From: an uncultured Porphyromonadaceae bacterium
GTDB taxonomy: Bacteria; Bacteroidota; Bacteroidia; Bacteroidales; Muribaculaceae
Length of the DNA: 5,552 bases
Direction: 5' to 3'
Assembly: GCA_947175225.1 (NCBI GenBank)
Contig: CAMWLX010000248.1
Location: 1 to 5,552, forward strand
In this document: positions 1 to 5,552 of the stretch, piece by piece
Numbering within the stretch: the first letter of the stretch is position 1
Layout: each line of letters opens with the position of its first letter
Notes under the pieces: model-generated
Seen by the model: only the letters and a program-made list of their open reading frames with translations
The model's database searches: none
Told to the model about the DNA's origin: nothing
Translations under genes and position numbers: made by a program

Positions 1-5
1 GATTT

Positions 6-2825
6 ATGATTAAACGACAAATAGAAATAAAAGGAGCAAGGGTCAACAATCTAAAGAATGTTGACCTTAATCTGCCTATAGGAGAATTTATAGTGATGAC
101 CGGAGTCAGCGGAAGCGGTAAGTCGTCGCTTGCATTCGATACTCTATATGCCGAGGGTCAGCGCAGATATGTGGAGAGCCTCTCAGCGTATGCCAGGCAA
201 TTTCTTGGAAGAATGGCGAAGCCTGAATGTGACTACATCAAGGGGCTTCCTCCGGCAATTGCTATTGAGCAAAAGGTTAACACCCGAAATCCAAGAAGCA
301 CCGTAGGCACTTCAACAGAAATATATGATTATATGCGAATGCTTTTTGCTCGCGCAGGACATACGTATTCCCCGGTCACCGGTGAAGAAGTGAAGCGGGA
401 GACAATTGAAGAGATAGTGCGCCAGACCTTGTCGCTTTCAGAAGGGACAAGGCTTGCTATCTTGATAGCCCTGAGAGTGCCAGAGGGGAGGAATTTGCTG
501 ACTCAGCTTGATATCTATCTTAAAGAAGGATATTCACGCCTTGAAAAAGATGGAAGATTTGAAGACATATCTGAAATTGTCGAGAGACTGAAGAGCGGAA
601 CAATCACAGAAGAAGAAGTGAATTGCTACCGTCTGTTGATCGACCGTTTATCAGTGAGCGGAGACAAGGATGAAGTGTCGCGCTTAACAGACTCTTTAGA
701 AACAGCATATTTTGAAGGAAGGGACAAATGTATTGTTAAAATATGGGGTGAAGAGGGAGTTAAGGAACGAGAATATTCCCGTCAGTTTACGGCTGACGGG
801 ATTGAGTTTCGCGAACCAACCGACCTGATGTTTAACTTCAACAATCCCTATGGAGCATGCCCAACGTGTGAGGGATTTGGAAAAATCCTTGGCATAAGCG
901 AAGATCTGGTGGTGCCTGACAAGACACTATCGGTATATCAAGATGCAATCGTCTGTTTCCGAGGTGAAAAGATGAGTGAATGGAAAAACTGGCTCATCAA
1001 ACATGCACCATCGATTGGATTTCCTATCCATAAGCCATATATGGAGCTTACTCAAAAAGAGAAAGATATCCTTTGGCATGGGAAAGGACAATGGGAAGGC
1101 ATCGACGGATTCTTCAAATGGGTGGATGAAAACCAGTATAAGATTCAATACAGGGTCATGAAAGCCCGCTATCGCGGACGCACTACCTGTCCGGAATGTC
1201 ATGGGACAAGACTTCGCAAAGATGCAAACTATGTCAAAGTAGGAGGTAAAAGCATCACTGAACTTGTCAAGATGCCTATTTCCGACCTTCAAGTATTCTT
1301 TGATGAACTGAAGTTCAACGAGAACGACTATGCAATAGCAAAGCGTCTCCTCATAGAGATCAGAAGCCGTCTTGACTTTATGAATAAGGTTGGTCTTGGC
1401 TATCTTACCCTTGACCGTCTGTCTTCATCTCTGTCAGGAGGGGAGAGCCAGAGAATTAACCTTGCAACTTCACTTGGGAGCTCACTCGTCGGTTCGCTAT
1501 ACATTCTTGATGAGCCTTCCATCGGACTTCATTCTCGCGATACTGAAAGATTGGTAGGAGTGCTTCGTAATCTTCAGAAGATTGGCAATACTGTAGTAGT
1601 CGTGGAGCATGACGAAGATATCATGCTGGCGGCTGATGAGATAGTAGACATTGGTAAGGATGCCGGTCAACATGGAGGCAAGGTAGTATTTCAAGGAAAT
1701 TTGCAAAAATCATTAGAAGAGGGCTATGATGGAGATTCCTATACTCTTGATTATCTTTCCGGAAAAAGAAGCATACCGGTGCCTGCACTCCGACGGCCAT
1801 GGAAAAAATATGTGGAAATAGTTGGAGCGAGGGAAAACAATCTGAAGGGGATTGATGTGAAATTTCCTCTTGGAGTAATGACCGTAGTGACAGGGGTCAG
1901 TGGAAGTGGAAAGTCAACCTTGGTAAGAGAAATTCTCTATAAAGCTATGGTCAGACTTCTTGGCGATCCTTGTGACACTCCGGGAGCTCATAAGAAGATT
2001 GTTGGAGATATTAAGAATGTAGGAGCGATTGAATTTGTAGATCAGAATCCTATAGGCACTTCTTCTCGATCTAATCCTGCCACTTATCTGAAAGCATTTG
2101 ATGAGATAAGAAAGCTTTTTGCCGACCAACCTCTGTCGAAGCAAATGGGATTCACTCCGGGTTTCTTTTCATTCAATGCAGAGGGAGGAAGATGCGAAGA
2201 ATGTAAAGGAGAGGGGACAATTACTATCCCGATGCAGTTTATGGCGGATATATCTGTAGAATGCGAAGCATGCCATGGCAAACGCTTCAAACAGGATGTG
2301 CTCGAGGTTGCCTACCGGGGGAAAAATATCTATGATTTTCTTGAGATGACTGTAGATGAATGCTTGGAATTCCTTAAAGAAGATAAAGGCGACCCTCAAG
2401 TGAAGAAGATCATAAAGAGACTTATGCCACTGAAAGAAGTGGGACTTGGATATGTGAAACTTGGGCAAAGCAGTTCATCTCTGTCAGGAGGGGAGAGCCA
2501 GAGAGTGAAGCTTGCATATTTCATCTCGCAGGAAAAGCAACCCAAAACAATGTTCATTTTTGATGAACCTACTACCGGACTTCATTTCCACGACATATCC
2601 ACCTTGCTTAAATCTCTTAATCGACTTATTGAAGCAGGACACACAGTGATCATAATTGAACATAACATGGATGTCATCAAAAGCGCGGATTGGGTCATCG
2701 ACATAGGTCCGGAAGGAGGAGAAGCCGGAGGGAATCTCGTAATGTCGGGCACACCGGAAGAGATAGCAGCTTGCGAAAAATCTTATACAGGCAAATACTT
2801 ACAGGCAAAACTGGAGAAAAAATGA
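6..2825 (+). CDS. uvrA: UvrA, excinuclease ABC subunit A (Bacteroidetes second-paralogue type)
   Basis: UvrA is the damage-sensing ATPase of cytoplasmic nucleotide excision repair; it loads UvrB onto lesions. The 939-residue length matches the family (E. coli 940). Two ABC ATPase halves are visible. Half 1 has Walker A GVSGSGKS (33-40), signature LSGGESQR (476-483), Walker B LYILDEPSIGLH (498-509) and the switch His in VVVEHD (H535). Half 2 has Walker A GVSGSGKST (630-638), LSGGESQR (826-833), Walker B MFIFDEPTTGLH (849-860) and H886. The UvrB-binding and insertion regions lie roughly at 118-475. The C-terminal zinc finger is complete (C730, C733, C753, C756). In the N-terminal half only CPTC (285-288) and CPEC (395-398) are seen; the CxxC pair that E. 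coli has about 20 residues before CPTC is absent. The Gly-rich C-terminal tail of E. coli UvrA is also lacking. The ATG at 6 precedes a family-typical N-terminus, but only 5 bp upstream are visible, so promoter and RBS cannot be judged. The stop overlaps the next start. Confidence 0.97.
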   Translation: MIKRQIEIKGARVNNLKNVDLNLPIGEFIVMTGVSGSGKSSLAFDTLYAEGQRRYVESLSAYARQFLGRMAKPECDYIKGLPPAIAIEQKVNTRNPRSTVGTSTEIYDYMRMLFARAGHTYSPVTGEEVKRETIEEIVRQTLSLSEGTRLAILIALRVPEGRNLLTQLDIYLKEGYSRLEKDGRFEDISEIVERLKSGTITEEEVNCYRLLIDRLSVSGDKDEVSRLTDSLETAYFEGRDKCIVKIWGEEGVKEREYSRQFTADGIEFREPTDLMFNFNNPYGACPTCEGFGKILGISEDLVVPDKTLSVYQDAIVCFRGEKMSEWKNWLIKHAPSIGFPIHKPYMELTQKEKDILWHGKGQWEGIDGFFKWVDENQYKIQYRVMKARYRGRTTCPECHGTRLRKDANYVKVGGKSITELVKMPISDLQVFFDELKFNENDYAIAKRLLIEIRSRLDFMNKVGLGYLTLDRLSSSLSGGESQRINLATSLGSSLVGSLYILDEPSIGLHSRDTERLVGVLRNLQKIGNTVVVVEHDEDIMLAADEIVDIGKDAGQHGGKVVFQGNLQKSLEEGYDGDSYTLDYLSGKRSIPVPALRRPWKKYVEIVGARENNLKGIDVKFPLGVMTVVTGVSGSGKSTLVREILYKAMVRLLGDPCDTPGAHKKIVGDIKNVGAIEFVDQNPIGTSSRSNPATYLKAFDEIRKLFADQPLSKQMGFTPGFFSFNAEGGRCEECKGEGTITIPMQFMADISVECEACHGKRFKQDVLEVAYRGKNIYDFLEMTVDECLEFLKEDKGDPQVKKIIKRLMPLKEVGLGYVKLGQSSSSLSGGESQRVKLAYFISQEKQPKTMFIFDEPTTGLHFHDISTLLKSLNRLIEAGHTVIIIEHNMDVIKSADWVIDIGPEGGEAGGNLVMSGTPEEIAACEKSYTGKYLQAKLEKK
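1424..1454 (+). repeat. 31-bp perfect direct repeat, copy 1 (ABC signature of UvrA half 1)
   Basis: This stretch is identical to 2474-2504 over 31 bp and encodes SSLSGGESQR, the ABC signature of the first ATPase half. The ten codons agree at every base with copy 2, although other conserved motifs of the two halves, such as Walker A, differ at several synonymous sites. The copies are 1050 bp apart, a multiple of three. Confidence 0.9.
2474..2504 (+). repeat. 31-bp perfect direct repeat, copy 2 (ABC signature of UvrA half 2)
   Basis: This is the second copy of the repeat at 1424-1454, encoding SSLSGGESQR of the second ATPase half. Identity breaks at the bases on either side (C versus G before, A versus G after). 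Confidence 0.9.
2813..2816 (+). promoter_or_regulatory. Ribosome binding site of the lipoprotein gene, inside the uvrA end
   Basis: GGAG sits 5 nt before the ATG at 2822, within the last codons of uvrA. Together with the ATGA stop/start overlap it picks this ATG rather than the in-frame ATG at 2690, which would add 44 residues of low-complexity Arg-rich sequence in front of an otherwise clear signal peptide. It suggests translational coupling to uvrA. Confidence 0.6.
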
Positions 2826-3259
2826 GGAATACATCGATCATCATTCTTTTAGGATTGATATGTACGCTTGGATGTACTAAAGAGAATAAGACTAAAGACA
2901 GAAGTGAGGCAACCGATATGTTCCACCGTATCTGTAAGTTGACGAAGGAATATTCGGAGAAACTTAACAATGCGCCCGACAGTAGCGCTTGGGCTGCAGC
3001 ATGCTCAGAGTATGAGGATAAACTTGACAAAATCAGTTTCAGTTATCCTCCTGATACGGATTTATTGCTCACTGAAGGGCAGAACGACACCATTCACGCG
3101 TTAATGAAAGACTATATCAAGGCGAGAGATGGGAGAATCCATGATATAATGTATCCCAAAGTTGAAATAGACTCTCTTGTGAATGCTGACAGCGTAATTT
3201 CAATCGAACCGGCCGGTGAAGTCAGCCAAGCAGATGCATCTCGCAGTCCAGGCAATTGA
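2822..3259 (+). CDS. Small putative lipoprotein of unknown function
   Basis: This encodes 145 residues that I cannot assign to a named family. The N-terminus (MRNTSIIILLGLICTLGC) is a short basic head, a hydrophobic stretch (6-17) and a cysteine at C18 preceded by TLG. That is a plausible but imperfect lipobox, because position -3 is Thr rather than Leu. Lipidation at C18 would leave a mature protein of 128 residues. After C18 comes a charged, Lys/Glu/Asp-rich linker (19-32), then two probably helical stretches (about 31-72 and 85-110) joined by a Pro/Asp turn (YPPDTD, 75-80), and a tail (111-145) that looks disordered. C38 and C61 are the only other cysteines besides C14 in the signal segment. 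The weakly charged residues after C18 do not clearly match the surface-export signal of Bacteroidetes lipoproteins, so inner leaflet versus surface location is open. The gene overlaps uvrA by 4 bp and shares its last 38 bp with the convergent U32 gene. Confidence 0.8.
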   Translation: MRNTSIIILLGLICTLGCTKENKTKDRSEATDMFHRICKLTKEYSEKLNNAPDSSAWAAACSEYEDKLDKISFSYPPDTDLLLTEGQNDTIHALMKDYIKARDGRIHDIMYPKVEIDSLVNADSVISIEPAGEVSQADASRSPGN

Positions 3260-5006
3260 ATTCAAGAGTGAATGTATCGTTAGTGGTTTTTAAGGAAAGG
3301 GGTTCGGAAAATCGTCCGAGTCCTTTTTCTTTTTTACACATGCCGAGTTCTCTAAGTATGCAATGGCGGGTAGTCATCAATCGTGTTGATTTATTGGATT
3401 GCTTCTGTTTTGAGATTTCCATAGCATGCTCGATCTTCGCCACTCCATGCTCACGATAGAATTGGGCAGCAAGGGAGTTGGCTACATTGTCACGGTAATC
3501 AAGATGATCAGTCATATATCGGGCCGACACGTCTTCTTTCCTTCTATATTGGAAAGGGTAGGTAGTGATATTGGCTTTTTCGAGTGCTTCAATAGCTCGA
3601 CGCCGCATTTCCGTCAGGTCTGCTGCAGGAATGAATATAGAAGGGGCGAGATCTGACTTGAATTCAATTAGTCGATAGTTGGTATTGCCGAGTTTGGCAA
3701 AAATAGGAGAAAAATCAGGGGTCTTTCTTGCAATATCCTGTTTGCAAGAAAGAGGAATTTTGATATAGTTGCCTCTTTCGTCATTTGCTGAGAGCCCGGA
3801 GGCATCGATAAAGAATGACACACCAATTTTTCTTGTAGCCGTAGGTTTTTGCATCTCCTTATCCCAGACTCGGTCAAATGTACGGTGTATTTCTGTTCCT
3901 TGCGGTATTTTTATAGGTTTTGAAGTAATGATACGATTGCCTTGGATACCATTGACCATGGCACCGTTATATCGTCCTTGAGCATCAAAAAAGCTTATCC
4001 CGTCGCCATTGTTTAGTTGGGAAAGATCTTTTATTGTCTCTCCAAGAGACTTTGGAGTGTCAGGTGATATTATGCCTGCCGGGCGTCGGGATTCAACGAA
4101 ATAATGAGTGAAACCTCTGTTGAAAGACTTTGAGAGCTCAGGAGTGAAAGATATATCGGACCTGCCGAAACTGCTTCTTCTGAAATCATCAGGATGCATA
4201 GATATGAACTTATCGATTGCTCTTCTGTAGGCAGCTACGGTATTCTTTACATATGATGCTTCTTTCAGACGCCCTTCTATTTTGAAACTCGAGACACCGG
4301 CTTCAATCATCCGAGGAAGAATATCAATTGTATTTAGATCCCTCAGAGAGAGAAGATGCTTGTCTTTGCATATCAGCCGCCCCTTTGCATCAGTGAGCGT
4401 AAATGGAAGGCGACAAATTTGGGCACATTCTCCACGATTTGCACTTCTTCCACAAGAAGCAAAACTTGCATGGCATCTGCCGGAATAGCTGACGCATAAT
4501 GCTCCGTGAACAAAGGATTCCAATGGAACAGACACCGCTTCATGCATTTTTTTGATTTCCTCTAATGTAAGTTCGCGAGGAAGAACAAGTTGGCTGAACC
4601 CCACATCCTGAAGGAAGCGTGCCTTCTCAGGCGTGCGGATATCACATTGAGTGCTTGCATGGAGTTGGATTGGAGGAATATCCATCCGTAGGATACCCAT
4701 ATCCTGAACAATTATTGCATCAACACCTATTTTGTATAGGTCATTGATCAGACGCTCTACTTGCAGGATCTCTTTTTCGTAGACTATTGTATTGACAGTC
4801 ACATAGACCTTCGCTCTGAAAATGTGAGCGAAATCGACAATCCGTTTTATATCTTCGATTGTGTTTGCTGCCTTACTTCTTGCACCATGGCTTGTAGCTC
4901 CCATGTATATGGCATCAGCGCCATGGAGGATAGCCTCTATAGCGATTTCCGGATTCCCTGCCGGGGCAAGGAGTTCGAGTTCCCTCATTCTTCGGGCAGT
5001 GGTCAT
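3222..5006 (-). CDS. U32-family protein, probable RNA hydroxylation factor (RlhA/TrhP-like)
   Basis: This encodes 594 residues, usually annotated as 'peptidase U32' or collagenase-like protease. In E. coli, U32 proteins TrhP (tRNA ho5U34, using prephenate) and RlhA (23S rRNA ho5C2501) act in RNA hydroxylation, so that role is more likely than proteolysis; the substrate here is inferred, not shown. The N-terminal TIM-barrel-like domain starts ELLAPAGNPEIAIEAILHGADAIY (11-34) and includes QLHASTQCDIRTPEKARFL (114-132). The U32 signature lies at 163-199: ExFxxGALC, GRC, CGRSANRGEC and QIC. C171, C178, C194 and C198 are candidate Fe-S ligands. SSFKIEGRLK (239-248) closes the core. A middle extension (about 285-480) and a C-terminal module with C549, C557 and LEFNCLDCEM (C585, C588) give a length nearer RlhA (about 650 aa) than TrhP (about 450 aa). 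The start at 5006 is favoured by a strong SD; M7 is an alternative. It is probably co-transcribed with smpB. Confidence 0.9.
   Translation of the reverse strand: MTTARRMRELELLAPAGNPEIAIEAILHGADAIYMGATSHGARSKAANTIEDIKRIVDFAHIFRAKVYVTVNTIVYEKEILQVERLINDLYKIGVDAIIVQDMGILRMDIPPIQLHASTQCDIRTPEKARFLQDVGFSQLVLPRELTLEEIKKMHEAVSVPLESFVHGALCVSYSGRCHASFASCGRSANRGECAQICRLPFTLTDAKGRLICKDKHLLSLRDLNTIDILPRMIEAGVSSFKIEGRLKEASYVKNTVAAYRRAIDKFISMHPDDFRRSSFGRSDISFTPELSKSFNRGFTHYFVESRRPAGIISPDTPKSLGETIKDLSQLNNGDGISFFDAQGRYNGAMVNGIQGNRIITSKPIKIPQGTEIHRTFDRVWDKEMQKPTATRKIGVSFFIDASGLSANDERGNYIKIPLSCKQDIARKTPDFSPIFAKLGNTNYRLIEFKSDLAPSIFIPAADLTEMRRRAIEALEKANITTYPFQYRRKEDVSARYMTDHLDYRDNVANSLAAQFYREHGVAKIEHAMEISKQKQSNKSTRLMTTRHCILRELGMCKKEKGLGRFSEPLSLKTTNDTFTLEFNCLDCEMHLLG
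3297..3335 (+). terminator. Rho-independent terminator for uvrA-lipoprotein, within the U32 coding sequence
   Basis: The arm at 3297-3308 (AAGGGGTTCGGA) pairs with 3315-3326 (TCCGAGTCCTTT) around a 6-nt loop, giving a 12-bp stem with three G-U wobbles. It is followed by a T-tract at 3324-3335 broken by a single C. The stem begins 37 nt after the lipoprotein stop. The wobbles become A-C mismatches in the opposite transcript and the T-tract is on the + strand only, so it is directional and serves the + strand operon. On the - strand the same DNA encodes U32 residues about 558-570 (KKEKGLGRFSEPL). Confidence 0.75.
3722..3753. repeat. Perfect 12-bp inverted repeat with 8-nt loop inside the U32 gene
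   Basis: TCTTTCTTGCAA (3722-3733) and TTGCAAGAAAGA (3742-3753) are exact reverse complements separated by 8 nt. In the U32 mRNA this would form a hairpin over the codons for about S420-K428. On the - strand a T-run starts only about 8 nt after the stem, so it is not a standard terminator. Confidence 0.8.
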
Positions 5007-5013
5007 GATATAG

Positions 5014-5020
5014 CTCCTTT
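5014..5020 (-). promoter_or_regulatory. Strong Shine-Dalgarno site of the U32 gene
   Basis: AAAGGAG on the - strand lies 7 nt before the ATG at 5006, in the 16-bp gap after the smpB stop. It supports the first ATG over the alternative M7, which would be 25 nt from the site. Such a full SD is less usual in Bacteroidetes, where leaders are commonly AT-rich without one, as for smpB here. Confidence 0.7.
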
Positions 5021-5022
5021 CC

Positions 5023-5475
5023 CTATTTCTTCATCATTCGGTCGAGTATTCTTTTGTCTTCGCGTTCCTTGATGGCTTGACGCTTATCATATTGCTTCTT
5101 GCCACGTGCCACTCCGACTACGAGTTTTGCATATCCACGATCGGAAATGAAGATTCTCAAAGGGATTAGAGTATAGCCCGGATCAGCTATAGCTTTCTCA
5201 ATCTTAGCAATCTCTTTTTTAGAAAGGAGTAGTTTACGGTCGCGACGGGCTATATGGTTATTGTAGGAGCCATAGAAATACTCAGAAATATTCATTCCTT
5301 TCACCCAAACTTCACCATGATCTATTATACAATACGAATCAGTAAGCGACGCTTTGCCTGAACGAATGGATTTTATTTCAGTTCCAGTCAGAACCATTCC
5401 GGCTGTATAAGTATCGCCTATTTCATAGTCGAAGGAGGCGCGTCTGTTTTTGATATTTATGTTTTTAGCATCCAT
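5023..5475 (-). CDS. smpB: SmpB, tmRNA-binding protein of trans-translation
   Basis: SmpB binds the tRNA-like end of tmRNA (SsrA) and brings it to ribosomes stalled on messages without a stop codon, so that the nascent chain is tagged and the ribosome released; it acts in the cytoplasm on the 30S decoding site. The 150 residues cover the full family length (E. coli 160). Recognisable parts are INIKNRRASFDYEIGDTYTAG (6-26), GTEIKSIRSGKASLTDSY (31-48), EVWVKGMNISEY (55-66), the basic RNA-contact stretch HIARRDRKLLL (74-84), and the conserved GKKQYDKRQAIKERE (125-139) leading into the basic C-terminal tail (to K150) that in the family enters the decoding centre and mRNA channel. The ATG at 5475 gives the expected N-terminus. 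No SD is seen; the leader is AT-rich. It is the first gene of a likely smpB-U32 operon (16-bp gap). No ssrA gene is present in the window. Confidence 0.97.
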   Translation of the reverse strand: MDAKNINIKNRRASFDYEIGDTYTAGMVLTGTEIKSIRSGKASLTDSYCIIDHGEVWVKGMNISEYFYGSYNNHIARRDRKLLLSKKEIAKIEKAIADPGYTLIPLRIFISDRGYAKLVVGVARGKKQYDKRQAIKEREDKRILDRMMKK

Positions 5476-5512
5476 ATATTAATGAAGTTGTTTAAATTTA
5501 TTTACGAATTGA

Positions 5513-5540
5513 AAAATATACAATGAAGAGTTAAACCAAA
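5513..5540 (-). promoter_or_regulatory. Possible Bacteroidetes-type promoter of smpB
   Basis: The 77 bp upstream of smpB (5476-5552) are very AT-rich. On the - strand, TTTG (5540-5537) is followed after 16 nt by TATATTTT (5520-5513), one base off the Bacteroidetes -7 element TAnnTTTG and paired with a -33 TTTG-like element. The spacing is a little shorter than usual. The start of transcription would be roughly 25-30 nt before the ATG. Base composition makes chance matches likely. Nothing else is recognisable in this gap. Confidence 0.35.
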
Positions 5541-5552
5541 AATTCTTTTTAT

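Noticed and set aside
1032..1043. Palindrome CCATATATGG in uvrA
   Set aside because: It is short and made by ordinary codons (PYME); there is no partner or context.
927..1292. A 121-codon open frame on the - strand opposite uvrA
   Set aside because: It lies antisense to conserved UvrA sequence, has no family resemblance, and is a shadow of the real gene's codon pattern.
2169..2468. Open frames on the - strand opposite the second UvrA half, including one of 99 codons
   Set aside because: They overlap the conserved zinc finger region of UvrA and have no recognisable product or start signal.
2690..2821. A 44-residue upstream extension of the lipoprotein frame
   Set aside because: It is Arg/Gly-rich out-of-frame uvrA sequence and would bury the signal peptide; the ATG at 2822 has its own GGAG and the typical ATGA overlap.
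3208..3217. GC-rich palindrome ACCGGCCGGT as a - strand terminator
   Set aside because: It leaves no room for a loop, and no T-run follows on the - strand.
3256..3265. Palindrome TTGAATTCAA over the lipoprotein stop
   Set aside because: It is a short AT-rich palindrome, expected by chance, inside U32 codons.
4761..5072. A 103-codon + strand open frame across the U32-smpB junction
   Set aside because: It is antisense to two well-supported genes and their RBS, with no family resemblance.

Overview
The window reads as ordinary chromosomal DNA from a member of the Bacteroidota, probably order Bacteroidales. This inference rests on the protein sequences: the SmpB has the wording I associate with that order, the UvrA is of the second (KPECD...KVNTRNPRSTVGTSTEIYDY) type seen there beside another UvrA, and the smpB leader is AT-rich with no Shine-Dalgarno sequence. 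There are no mobile elements, CRISPR arrays, tRNA or rRNA genes. Coding density is close to complete.

There are four genes in two converging pairs. On the + strand, uvrA (6-2825, its upstream region cut off by the window edge) overlaps by ATGA with a small lipoprotein gene (2822-3259). On the - strand, smpB (5475-5023) is followed after 16 bp by a long U32-family gene (5006-3222). The only real non-coding stretch is the 77 bp upstream of smpB (5476-5552), which holds a possible Bacteroidetes-type promoter. The 16 bp between smpB and the U32 gene hold a clear ribosome binding site.

The two pairs meet tail to tail: the last 38 bp of the lipoprotein gene and the U32 gene are shared on opposite strands. 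A rho-independent terminator facing the + strand (3297-3335) lies wholly inside the 3' part of the U32 coding sequence, and its U-tract is the antisense of a run of Lys/Glu codons.

Functionally, the - strand pair has an RNA/ribosome theme: SmpB works with tmRNA to rescue stalled ribosomes, and U32 proteins of this type are known in E. coli as RNA hydroxylation factors (TrhP, RlhA). The + strand pair joins nucleotide excision repair to an envelope lipoprotein of unknown function. I see no convincing new multi-gene system. The points worth a second look are the dual-use terminator, the missing first zinc-finger cysteine pair in UvrA, a perfect 31-bp repeat between the two UvrA halves, a perfect 12-bp hairpin inside the U32 gene, and the uncharacterised lipoprotein translated from the uvrA message.
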